Made by a program: the position numbers and the translations under genes. From the NCBI GenBank assembly GCA_903957405.1, contig CAJBPC010000419.1, positions 1-11,657 on the forward strand: 11,657 nt of DNA. Reading direction: 5' to 3'. The stretch comes from an uncultured bacterium. Its GTDB lineage: Bacteria; Bacteroidota; Bacteroidia; Chitinophagales; Chitinophagaceae. Under the pieces are notes generated by a model. The model saw nothing but the letters and a program-made list of their open reading frames with translations. It was not told the origin of the DNA and ran no database searches. Shown here in pieces: positions 1-6,394 of the stretch. The first letter of the stretch is position 1; every line of letters starts with the position of its first letter.

Positions 1-37
1 ATGAATCCTGTGCTCTAACCACCTGAGCTACCCCGCC
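1..37 (-). tRNA. tRNA with anticodon CAT (probably elongator Met), 5' half only, cut by window edge
   Basis: Read on the minus strand from base 37, the sequence has a seven-base acceptor strand GGCGGGG, TA, a D stem GCTC/GAGC closing a nine-base loop, A, the 5' anticodon-stem strand CAGGA, TT, and then CAT at bases 3-1. The 3' half lies outside the window. The anticodon stem is not the GGG type of initiator tRNA, so this is elongator Met or the Ile tRNA whose CAT is modified to lysidine. Met is favoured by general resemblance, but the missing 3' half is needed to decide. The transcript would start near base 85 (see promoter), so RNase P would have to cut at 37/38. Confidence 0.8.
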
Positions 38-43
38 AAAAAT

Positions 44-80
44 ATAAATCCTGTGCTCTAACCACCTGAGCTAACCAGCC
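44..80 (-). pseudogene. Truncated tRNA 5'-half, tandem copy upstream of the tRNA
   Basis: This 37-base stretch matches the 5' half of the neighbouring tRNA at 34 of 37 positions, with a repeat period of exactly 43 bp. Bases 4-30 and 47-73 are identical. The differences are two acceptor-strand bases (GGCTGGT against GGCGGGG) and the first anticodon base (TAT against CAT). Only six bases separate its end from the real tRNA's 5' end, and no variable loop, T arm or 3' acceptor strand follows, so it cannot be a complete tRNA. It is best read as a partial tandem duplication or the remnant of a deleted tandem tRNA. It lies downstream of the promoter, so it should be transcribed as leader. Confidence 0.75.
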
Positions 81-90
81 GTTAGGGCGG

Positions 91-122
91 CAAATATATG
101 CCTTGATTCAGACATAAACAAA
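91..122 (-). promoter_or_regulatory. Bacteroidota-type promoter of the tRNA
   Basis: On the minus strand a -33 element TTTG (122-119) is followed by 20 bases and then TATATTTG (98-91). This is a full match to the TTG-N~20-TAnnTTTG consensus known for the primary sigma factor of Bacteroidota. Transcription would start near 84-87, just ahead of the half-tRNA fragment. Confidence 0.65.
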
Positions 123-129
123 CACCTCA

Positions 130-167
130 CATCTTAAAACAGAATGCTGTTAGCGTATGAGAAGATG
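130..167 (-). terminator. Possible stem-loop after the E1 gene
   Basis: Directly after the E1 stop codon there are nested inverted repeats: CATCTT/AAGATG (130-135 with 162-167) and AACAG/CTGTT (138-142 with 147-151). The sequence that follows on the minus strand is only moderately T-rich, so this is a weak terminator candidate. It may instead be a 3' stabilising structure. Confidence 0.3.
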
Positions 168-2297
168 TCAGCTTTCCAGCAGTTGCCTGATCGCCACCGC
201 GATCTTTTCCGGAGAGGGGAGCATGGCGCGCTCCAGGATCACATTCATCGGAACGGCGGGAAGGTCGACAGAGCCGACCACTTCGACAGGCGCGTCCAAA
301 TGCCTGAAGCAGGCATGCGATATTCTGCCGGCAAGTGCTTCTGCAAATGAATTCCGGGTGGTATCCTCTGTGAGGACAAGGCATCGGCCATGCCGTTTCA
401 CGGTCGCGAACACCATCTCTTCATCCAACGGATACAGGGTTCGAAGATCCACGATCTCCACCTGTCCGGGGAAGCGGATCGCAACAGCACGCGCCCAATG
501 CACACCCATACCGTAAGTGATGATACAACAGCTATCCCCCATTTTCACCCGCACAGGGTCTGCCGCCAAAACCTGGGCCGCCACTCCGAGCGGAAGGATA
601 TAATCCCTGCCGGGTTCCGGCCGCTTGGCATCCTCGGTGAATGGCACTTTGCTCCAGTAGAGCCCCTTGTGCTCCAGCATCAGCACCGGGTTCGGATCAA
701 GGAACGCGGCCTTCATCAGACCTTTCATATCCGCCGCGTTCGAAGGATACACGACTTTGATGCCCTTGATGGTGAGCAAAGTCGATTCAACGCTTCCGCT
801 ATGGTAAGGCCCGCCTCCGCCGTAAGCGCCCACCGGCACGCGGATGAGCGCCTGCACCGGGAACCGGCCCATCGTGAGGTAACAGGATTTGGAAAGCTCC
901 GTCACGAGCTGGTTGAAACCGGGATAGATATAATCCGCGAACTGCACTTCCACGATGGGTTTCATGCCCGCGGCACACATGCCCGCCACAGAGCCTATGA
1001 TATACGCTTCCTGGATGGCAGTGTTGAACACCCGGTCATCTCCGAACTGCTCCGCCAGCGTGGCGGCCTCACGGAACACGCCGCCCAATCGCCGGCCGAC
1101 ATCCTGCCCGTACAATACCGCACCAGGGTGATCCTCCATGATCTCCCGAATGGCCTTCAATGCCGCGTCGACCATCACGATGCGATCCTGACCGCCCTCA
1201 TTCCGGTTACCCGTTTCCGTTATATTCACCGGATCGGAGCAGACATGGTCCGACACCGTCCCGGGATCGGGCTCCGCCGCCTCGGATGCCCTTTGGAAGT
1301 CATCCGCCACGATCGTACGGGCTTTCTCCCTGATATCCGCCAGCTCGTCTTCGGCAATGCCGCGCCGGAACAAGGTCTCCTCCAGCTTCAGAAAGGGATC
1401 CCGCCTTGCACTCATCTCCAGCTCCGCTGGCGTCCGGTAAAACTCCTTCCTGACGCCACTCGTATGATGACCCAGCAAGGGCACATCCGCCTGCACCATC
1501 CATGGACCGGACCCTGCCCGCACTTCTTCCATCACGCGGCCCATCTCTTTGTGGCAGACCTCAAAATCAGTTCCATCCAATTGCAACCGGTTCATGCCCC
1601 TGAATCCGGCAGCATATCCGAAAGCATCCATGGCCCGGGTCTCACCGGCAGTGGCACTGATGCCCCACTGGTTATCCTGCACCAGGAATATGATCGGGAG
1701 TTTCATCAAAACAGACACCTGGAAGGCCTCGCTCACCTCCCCTTCCGTGATGCTCGCATCTCCCAATGAACACACCACGACAGGGGGAAGGTCTGCCGTG
1801 GGAATGCCACTGACGGCATGGTAGCGATCCCTGTATCTAAAAAGCAAACCCTGTGCAATGCCTGTGGTGGGAATGGCCTGCATCCCGGTGGCACTGCTCT
1901 GATGGATGATGGTCGGGATACCCGCTCCGCGGTGATTCGCATGTGCGTAATAGGAACGACCGCCCGAGAATGGGTCTGCACCCTTACCGAGCAACTGCAG
2001 CATAAGCGAATAGGGAGAAAAGCCCAATCCAAGGAGCATGCTCTCGTCACGGTAATAGGGACTGACAAAATCCTGCGGAAGCAAGTGATAAGCGGTCGCC
2101 AGCTGGATGGCCTCGTGGCCCCGGGAAGTGGAATGCACATACCTGCAAACCGCACGGTTGGATTCGTATATCCCGGCCATGTGACCGGCCAGACTCATGT
2201 GGTGATATGCGCGTAATAGGGGCAATGGGAGGTGATTTAGGAAACAGGTCAGCACAGATGGCGGCAGTAATCCAACGCCACAGGCTGCCGATCCCAT
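168..2297 (-). CDS. Fused 2-oxoacid dehydrogenase E1 component, alpha + beta (pyruvate or branched-chain type)
   Basis: This is the thiamine-diphosphate decarboxylase (E1) of a 2-oxoacid dehydrogenase complex with both subunits in one chain (709 aa). In the alpha half (about residues 25-350), RGHEAIQ is at 59-65 and YYRDE at 81-85. The ThDP/Mg motif is GDA (179-181) followed by QDN (207-209), where the family usually has GDG..NN, so the metal-binding D and last N remain. A GHHTSG loop lies at 277-282. A polar linker (about 345-372) leads into the beta half, which keeps the presumed catalytic Glu in AIQEAY (E430), VQFADYIYPGF (451-461), YHSGS (498-502) and DLRTLYPLD (617-625). Single-chain alpha/beta E1 is common in Bacteroidota. 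An in-frame TTG lies at 2363, but the ATG at 2297 is the better start, with a weak AAGAG upstream. Substrate (pyruvate or 2-oxoisovalerate) cannot be fixed from sequence, and no E2 or E3 gene is nearby. Confidence 0.92.
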   Translation of the reverse strand: MGSAACGVGLLPPSVLTCFLNHLPLPLLRAYHHMSLAGHMAGIYESNRAVCRYVHSTSRGHEAIQLATAYHLLPQDFVSPYYRDESMLLGLGFSPYSLMLQLLGKGADPFSGGRSYYAHANHRGAGIPTIIHQSSATGMQAIPTTGIAQGLLFRYRDRYHAVSGIPTADLPPVVVCSLGDASITEGEVSEAFQVSVLMKLPIIFLVQDNQWGISATAGETRAMDAFGYAAGFRGMNRLQLDGTDFEVCHKEMGRVMEEVRAGSGPWMVQADVPLLGHHTSGVRKEFYRTPAELEMSARRDPFLKLEETLFRRGIAEDELADIREKARTIVADDFQRASEAAEPDPGTVSDHVCSDPVNITETGNRNEGGQDRIVMVDAALKAIREIMEDHPGAVLYGQDVGRRLGGVFREAATLAEQFGDDRVFNTAIQEAYIIGSVAGMCAAGMKPIVEVQFADYIYPGFNQLVTELSKSCYLTMGRFPVQALIRVPVGAYGGGGPYHSGSVESTLLTIKGIKVVYPSNAADMKGLMKAAFLDPNPVLMLEHKGLYWSKVPFTEDAKRPEPGRDYILPLGVAAQVLAADPVRVKMGDSCCIITYGMGVHWARAVAIRFPGQVEIVDLRTLYPLDEEMVFATVKRHGRCLVLTEDTTRNSFAEALAGRISHACFRHLDAPVEVVGSVDLPAVPMNVILERAMLPSPEKIAVAIRQLLES

Positions 2298-2319
2298 GCA
2301 ATCGCTCTTGGCAATGATA

Positions 2320-2345
2320 GCGAATAGTATCAGTATCCGCGAATA
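2320..2345. repeat. Short direct repeats upstream of the E1 gene
   Basis: GCGAATA occurs at 2320-2326 and 2339-2345, and GTATC at 2327-2331 and 2333-2337, all within 50 bp upstream of the E1 start. Spacing of 19 bp is near two helical turns, so an operator is conceivable, but short repeats like this also arise by chance. Confidence 0.25.
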
Positions 2346-2391
2346 ATTTTCACAGGCGGTCAAAAAGTATCGCAGAGATAAAAAGTCCTTA

Positions 2392-3003
2392 CTACTTGAC
2401 GGTCAGATCGAATAGCTTGTCCTTCTCGATAAACCCTTCAAGCTCATCACCCACTACGCACTCGCCTACGCCTGCAGGAGTACCGGTGAAGATGAGGTCG
2501 CCGATATTGAGGGAGAAATAATTCGATATGTGTGAAATGATTTTGTCGAAATTGAAGAGCATGAGCGAAGTATGGCCTTCCTGGACGAGTTCCTTGTTTT
2601 TATGCAGGCTGAATCGGATCTCCTTCTTCATGTCCTCCGGCTTGAGGTCTATCCACTTGCCGATGGCAGCCGAGTTGTCCCATGCTTTTGCCTTTTCCCA
2701 GGGCAGACCTTTCTTTTTCAGTTCGTCCTGAATATCGCGGGCGGTGAAGTCGATGCCGATGGTCACGCCGTTATAGTACTTATTGGCGTGCCTTTCCTGG
2801 ATGTACTTGCCGTTCTTGCAGATCCGCAACACCAGTTCCGCCTCATAGTGCAGTTCATTGGTGAACTCCGGATAATAAAACGGCGTATTTGCCTGCAGCA
2901 ATGCGCTTTTGGGCTTCATGAATATGACAGGCTCGTCCGGAACATCGTTGCCGAGTTCTTTCGCGTGGGCAACATAGTTCCTGCCGACACAGAATATTTT
3001 CAT
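2392..3003 (-). CDS. Fumarylacetoacetate hydrolase family protein, FAHD1 type
   Basis: Predicted cytosolic metal-dependent C-C hydrolase or decarboxylase of the short FAH family (203 aa, a usual length for FAHD1-like proteins). Family members act as acylpyruvases, oxaloacetate decarboxylases or catabolic isomerases, and the exact substrate cannot be read here. It starts MKIFCVGRNY, the typical N-terminus, so the ATG at 3003 is chosen over an upstream in-frame start at 3036. Metal ligands are visible as E54 and E56 (YEAEL) and D85 (GIDFTARD). The conserved Lys is K106 (EKAKAWD), and TGTPAGVG (173-180) is the family's C-terminal signature. It lies between pth and the E1 gene on the same strand, with a 120-bp gap to pth and 94 bp to E1. 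A role in 2-oxoacid metabolism beside E1 is possible but only inferred. Confidence 0.9.
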   Translation of the reverse strand: MKIFCVGRNYVAHAKELGNDVPDEPVIFMKPKSALLQANTPFYYPEFTNELHYEAELVLRICKNGKYIQERHANKYYNGVTIGIDFTARDIQDELKKKGLPWEKAKAWDNSAAIGKWIDLKPEDMKKEIRFSLHKNKELVQEGHTSLMLFNFDKIISHISNYFSLNIGDLIFTGTPAGVGECVVGDELEGFIEKDKLFDLTVK

Positions 3004-3096
3004 GTTCAAAGATGTTTTTAAAGGGCCTTGGGTCATCCCGACTTGACATCAGGGATCGTTAGTGGCTTTTATATCAGAAATCTGGATGTAGGTTGG

Positions 3097-3127
3097 CTAA
3101 AGTAATAGAAACCATTGATTAATTCAA
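3097..3127 (-). promoter_or_regulatory. Possible promoter of the FAH gene
   Basis: On the minus strand TTG (3127-3125), inside the last codons of pth, is followed by 20 bases and TACTTTAG (3104-3097). One base differs from TAnnTTTG. It would give a leader of about 85-90 bases for the FAH gene. Confidence 0.28.
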
Positions 3128-3702
3128 GGGGTGAAGTCTAAATTGTTGAACGAGGTCATCGTCCTTGCGGGACCGGAAAAAATGAATGACTCGATCAGTT
3201 CGGCGCATTTGCCGATCTTGGCTTGCACCACGGGCGCTTCCTGCTGATCCCATCGCCCGAGGACGAAGTCTACCTGCCCTCCTTTCGGGTAGTCGTTACC
3301 GATACCGAAGCGGAGTCGTGCGTACGCATTCGTGCCAAGTGATTCCTGAACACTCTTTAATCCGTTATGCCCGCCGTCGCTTCCGCTCGTCTTGAGGCGG
3401 AGCTTGCTGAGTGGCAGGGCGATCTCATCAATGATCACCAGGAGATGCTCGATGGGCACATGCTCTTTGTCCATCCAGTACTTCACCGCCTTCCCGCTGA
3501 GGTTCATAAAGGTATTCGGCTTGATGCACACGACCTTCCTGCCTTTTATCCGTACCGTGGCGATATCCGCCAGCCTGCCGGTGGCGAACATGCCGGACTG
3601 TTTCGATACGAAATGGTCCAACACATCAAAGCCGATGTTATGTCGGGTCTGCCGGTATTCGTCACCGATATTGCCTAGGCCCGCGATCAGATAGGTTGAC
3701 AT
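3124..3702 (-). CDS. pth: Peptidyl-tRNA hydrolase
   Basis: Cleaves the ester bond of peptidyl-tRNAs that drop off ribosomes and so recycles tRNA; cytosolic and usually essential. The 192-aa length is normal. The N-terminal signature GLGNIGDEYRQTRHNIG (8-24) contains substrate-binding N11 and catalytic H21. FMNLSG (65-70) provides N67, IDEIALP (91-97) provides the acid partner D92, and GGHNGLKS (110-117) provides N113. One departure is GLGNIG, where most Pth proteins have GLGNPG. The start ATG at 3702 lies only 14 bases after the T-run of the rplY terminator, so pth depends either on read-through from rplY or on a promoter inside the terminator region. prs-rplY-pth is a recurrent bacterial gene order. 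Confidence 0.96.
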   Translation of the reverse strand: MSTYLIAGLGNIGDEYRQTRHNIGFDVLDHFVSKQSGMFATGRLADIATVRIKGRKVVCIKPNTFMNLSGKAVKYWMDKEHVPIEHLLVIIDEIALPLSKLRLKTSGSDGGHNGLKSVQESLGTNAYARLRFGIGNDYPKGGQVDFVLGRWDQQEAPVVQAKIGKCAELIESFIFSGPARTMTSFNNLDFTP

Positions 3703-3716
3703 GCCGCAAGGACTTT

Positions 3717-3749
3717 AAAAAAAAGCCCCTCCGTTGGTTTCGGAGGGGC
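3717..3749 (-). terminator. Intrinsic terminator between rplY and pth
   Basis: On the minus strand a perfect nine-base stem, GCCCCTCCG (3749-3741) with CGGAGGGGC (3733-3725), encloses a seven-base loop and is followed by eight T's (3724-3717). There is no T-run in the plus direction, so it acts on the rplY transcript. It begins 20 bases after the rplY stop and ends 14 bases before the pth ATG. Confidence 0.88.
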
Positions 3750-3769
3750 ACTGATTATATGACTGTTCA

Positions 3770-4390
3770 TCATTTCTTGGCTCCGCCTTTGGCCGGAGCG
3801 GCTTTACCGCCCTTGGCAGTTCCTGCTGACGCTTCTTCCTGCTTGAGCTGGCGGGTCATGGTGACCGATGCCATCGGAATCCGCGGGGAGTTCAGGATCT
3901 CGTAGTGTTCGATTTTCACATCTTCCACACGGATATTCCCGTTCAACTCAAGATTCGTGATGTCCACTTCAATGTTCTCCCTGAGGTATTTAGGGAGCGT
4001 CTTGATGTTGAGCGATTTCATCTTGATGACCAGCTTGCCGCCAGATTTGACGCCGATGGATGCTCCGGTGTATTTCAGCGGGATGGTGGCGGAAATCTTC
4101 TTATCCTCCACCAACTCCAGCATATCCACGTGGTTCAGCCTGTCTGTGACCTTATCGAACTGAAGGTCCTTCAGGATGCACACATAGGTTTCGCCATCCA
4201 CCTTGATATTCGCAAGCTGGAAGTCTGGCGTGTACACCAGTGGTTTGAAAGCTACGGCCGGCGCCGCAAAAGAAATCACTTTAGCACCCCCGTAAATTAC
4301 ACCAGGTACCATGTCCTGAGAGCGTAACTGGCGGGTGGCTGACTTGCCCGTTCCGGTCCTCAGTTGTCCTTCGATTGTAACCGTTTTCAT
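3770..4390 (-). CDS. rplY: 50S ribosomal protein L25 (CTC type, long form)
   Basis: L25 binds 5S rRNA in the large subunit. This 206-aa form has the L25 N-terminal domain (about 1-92; VPGVIYGG at 28-35, LKDLQFDKVTDRLNHVDM around 73-90) and the extra beta domain of general-stress CTC proteins (about 98-182). It ends in a low-complexity tail rich in A, G and K (about 186-206), typical of Bacteroidota L25 and probably disordered. The ATG at 4390 follows an A/T-rich, SD-less leader, as is usual in this phylum. It lies 101 bp after prs and is followed by a strong terminator, so the prs-rplY unit probably ends here. TAATTTTT about 20 bases upstream resembles a -7 box but lacks an obvious -33 partner. 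Confidence 0.95.
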   Translation of the reverse strand: MKTVTIEGQLRTGTGKSATRQLRSQDMVPGVIYGGAKVISFAAPAVAFKPLVYTPDFQLANIKVDGETYVCILKDLQFDKVTDRLNHVDMLELVEDKKISATIPLKYTGASIGVKSGGKLVIKMKSLNIKTLPKYLRENIEVDITNLELNGNIRVEDVKIEHYEILNSPRIPMASVTMTRQLKQEEASAGTAKGGKAAPAKGGAKK

Positions 4391-4440
4391 TGTATATTAA
4401 TTAAAAAATTACGATTGGATAATGCTCCATCGTCGCTGCA

Positions 4441-4490
4441 CCGGGTGCTTTGCGCACATCACCGGGGCGGAGACCATGGTGTTTTCACCA
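4441..4490 (-). other. Inverted repeats in the prs-rplY gap (structured RNA candidate)
   Basis: Two stem candidates lie in the 101-bp gap. TGGTG/CACCA closes a four-base loop (4477-4490), right after the prs stop. CCGG plus GTGC (4441-4448) can pair with GCAC plus CCGG (4454-4457, 4462-4465) around a GCAAA loop, with a four-base bulge. Neither is followed by a T-run on the minus strand, so they are not ordinary terminators. They could protect the prs 3' end or act as an rplY leader. Confidence 0.3.
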
Positions 4491-4491
4491 C

Positions 4492-5451
4492 TCACTTATT
4501 CCTCAGCTGCGAGTGTATGAACAAGCTCGCGATGCTTTTGTTCTCATAAGTGTTCGTGATAGCTGAAGCAAAAAGCTCATGAACACTCAGTACTTTCAGC
4601 TTCGACGAATGTCCCCTCAACGGTATCGTGTCGCAGACCACCAACTCCTCGAGCACACTGTTCTCGATATTCGCATAAGCGTTACCGCTGAGTACAGGGT
4701 GTGTGATGAGTGCCCGCACGCTATTGGCGCCCTTGTCTTTCAACAGTGTCGCCGCCTTCGTGAGCGTACCGGCCGTATCGCAGATGTCGTCGATTATCAC
4801 GACATCCCTACCCACCACATCTCCGATCACGACCATGCTGGCGATCTCATTCGCACGCTTTCTGTGTTTATCACAGATGACCATGTCGGTATTAAAATAA
4901 CTGGCCATCTCCCGGATCCTGTTCGCGCTTCCCACGTCGGGGGCCGCAAAGGTAAGGTTTTCCAATTTAAGATTCTGGATATACGGAATGAAAATAGCCG
5001 AACTGTCGAGGTGATCGACAGGGATGTCGAAGTACCCCTGGATCTGCGGTGCGTGCAGATCCATCGTGATGACCCTGTCGGCCCCGGCGGCCGTCAATAG
5101 GTTGGCCACAAGCTTGGAGCCGATGGCCACCCGGGGCTTGTCCTTGCGATCCTGCCGGGCATACCCGAAATATGGAATGACCGCGATGATCTTGTAGGCG
5201 GAAGCTCGCCTCGCCGCATCGATCATTAACAGCAATTCCATGAGATTATCACTCGGAGAAAACGTGCTTTGCACAAGGAAAACGTAATCTCCTCTTATAC
5301 TTTCGAGGAAAATCGGCTGCAACTCTCCGTCACTGAATTTCTGGATGCTGATCTTTCCCAGTCCGGGGCCGCATTTACCGGCGATCTTCTCTGCCAGATA
5401 CTGTGAGTTGGTTCCGGAGAAGATCTTGACTGAAGGACCTATTCTTTCCAT
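4492..5451 (-). CDS. prs: Ribose-phosphate pyrophosphokinase (PRPP synthetase)
   Basis: Makes PRPP from ribose 5-phosphate and ATP, feeding purine, pyrimidine, NAD, histidine and tryptophan synthesis. The chosen start MERIGPSVKIFSG at 5451 gives 319 aa, the normal class I length; an in-frame start at 5514 would add an unsupported hydrophobic stretch. Visible motifs are FSDGELQP (39-46), the ATP/regulatory segment PYFGYARQDRK (93-103), DLHAPQIQGYF (131-141), the catalytic flexible loop with DKHRKR (194-199), and the PRPP loop VVIIDDICDTAGT (217-229). The loop reads KHR where many homologues have KRR; the flanking K195 and R197 are kept. It is first in the minus-strand block and diverges from radC. 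Confidence 0.96.
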   Translation of the reverse strand: MERIGPSVKIFSGTNSQYLAEKIAGKCGPGLGKISIQKFSDGELQPIFLESIRGDYVFLVQSTFSPSDNLMELLLMIDAARRASAYKIIAVIPYFGYARQDRKDKPRVAIGSKLVANLLTAAGADRVITMDLHAPQIQGYFDIPVDHLDSSAIFIPYIQNLKLENLTFAAPDVGSANRIREMASYFNTDMVICDKHRKRANEIASMVVIGDVVGRDVVIIDDICDTAGTLTKAATLLKDKGANSVRALITHPVLSGNAYANIENSVLEELVVCDTIPLRGHSSKLKVLSVHELFASAITNTYENKSIASLFIHSQLRNK

Positions 5452-5453
5452 AA

Positions 5454-5496
5454 CCGCAATTATGCGGCGAAGGTATCGAAAGCATAAGAAAATCAA
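5454..5496 (-). promoter_or_regulatory. Probable prs promoter with adjoining inverted repeat
   Basis: On the minus strand TTG (5496-5494), 18 bases, then TACCTTCG (5475-5468) differs at one base from the TAnnTTTG consensus. Abutting it, and ending two bases before the prs ATG, is the inverted repeat CCGCA-ATTA-TGCGG (5454-5467). The start site would fall in this repeat, giving a leader of only about 10-14 bases. The repeat could be an operator or an RNA element near the start codon. Confidence 0.35.
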
Positions 5497-5506
5497 TACA
5501 GAAGAA

Positions 5507-5518
5507 ACCCACATGGGT
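5507..5518. promoter_or_regulatory. Short inverted repeat in the prs/radC divergent region
   Basis: ACCCA-CA-TGGGT is a 12-bp interrupted palindrome sitting 11 bp upstream of the -33 element proposed for prs. Its position between two divergent genes fits a regulator site, but arms of five bases are short enough to be chance. No clear TAnnTTTG promoter for radC was seen in 5452-5608. Confidence 0.2.
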
Positions 5519-5608
5519 GGTGCATAAGTATCGGATATTCAGTTGCAACATTGCATAAAATCACTTATGGGCCGGCAACAGCCCGATAAAACAGGAGTTA
5601 AAAAAATT

Positions 5609-6304
5609 ATGAGCGGACTACCCGGAAATCCCATGAAGTCATGGGCGCAGACTGACAGGCCCCGTGAAAAATTCCGCGAACTCGGTGCGGCCAGCCTCAG
5701 CGATGTGGAACTGCTATCCATCCTCATACAAAACGGCACCCGCGAACGATCGGCAGTTGACCTGGGCCGCGAGGTGATGCAAAGAAGCAAGAACAACCTC
5801 GTCGAACTGGGCCGGCTATCCATAAGGGAACTCATGAAGGTGAAAGGCATCGGACTGGCAAAGGCGGTCACGATAGCGGCAGCCATGGAACTGGGAAGGC
5901 GGAGGCTGGCGACCGAAAGCCTCGACAAACCGCATGTCGGCAACAGCACGGGCATCGCAAAATTCCTGCAGGCGAGGTTCCGCGACCTGCCGCATGAAAT
6001 CTTCGCCGTGGTATTCCTGAACCGGGCGAATAAGATCCTCCATTTCGAGATCATCAGCTCCGGAGGCATGACGGGTACCGTCGCAGATCCCAGGATCATC
6101 CTGAAAAAAGCACTGGAAGAAGATGCCGTCAACATCATCCTCTGCCACAACCACCCCTCCGGGAACCTGACACCAAGCCGCGCAGATGAAGAACTGACAT
6201 GGAAAATCCGGGAGGCGGCCGGCTACTTCGACATCAAACTGCTCGACCACCTGATCGTGAGCTCCGAAGGTTACTTCAGTTTTTCCGACGAAGGATTGCT
6301 ATGA
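5609..6304 (+). CDS. radC: RadC family protein (HhH + JAB/MPN domain)
   Basis: The annotated role in DNA repair is historical and doubtful; the fold predicts a metal-dependent JAB/MPN enzyme of unknown substrate. The N-terminal part contains SWAQTDRPREKF (11-22), LSDVELLSILI (30-40) and a helix-hairpin-helix around VKGIGLAKA (78-86). The JAB domain (about 110-231) carries the complete metal motif HNHPSGNLTPSRAD with H180, H182, S190 and D193. The ATG at 5609 is preceded by AGGAG 11 bases away and gives 231 aa, the usual family length. Other in-frame starts are ATG at 5567 and TTG at 5543. It diverges from prs, and the DUF3467 gene follows 90 bp later on the same strand. Confidence 0.93.
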   Translation: MSGLPGNPMKSWAQTDRPREKFRELGAASLSDVELLSILIQNGTRERSAVDLGREVMQRSKNNLVELGRLSIRELMKVKGIGLAKAVTIAAAMELGRRRLATESLDKPHVGNSTGIAKFLQARFRDLPHEIFAVVFLNRANKILHFEIISSGGMTGTVADPRIILKKALEEDAVNIILCHNHPSGNLTPSRADEELTWKIREAAGYFDIKLLDHLIVSSEGYFSFSDEGLL

Positions 6305-6394
6305 ACACCTTCCAACACCACCGACGCGTGATATTGACAGACGGGCATGCGAAAATTCCCGAATTGCCATACCTTCGGCTTTCAAGATCAAACC

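Noticed and set aside
44..80. The upstream tRNA fragment as a complete second tRNA (anticodon TAT)
   Set aside because: The sequence after the anticodon position runs within 6 bases into the next tRNA. The 3' anticodon strand could pair only through weak G-T pairs, and no T arm or 3' acceptor strand exists.
390..1769. A 459-codon open frame on the plus strand antisense to the E1 gene
   Set aside because: It is rich in His, Arg and Pro, shows no domain or signal, and lies wholly inside a well-supported E1 gene. Long antisense frames are expected from GC-biased third positions.
2361..2363. TTG start giving an E1 protein 22 residues longer
   Set aside because: No ribosome-binding signal, and the added residues do not match E1 family N-termini. 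The ATG at 2297 is preferred.
3905..4327. A 140-codon plus-strand frame antisense to rplY
   Set aside because: It is a shadow of the L25 gene, with no recognisable motifs and no promoter.
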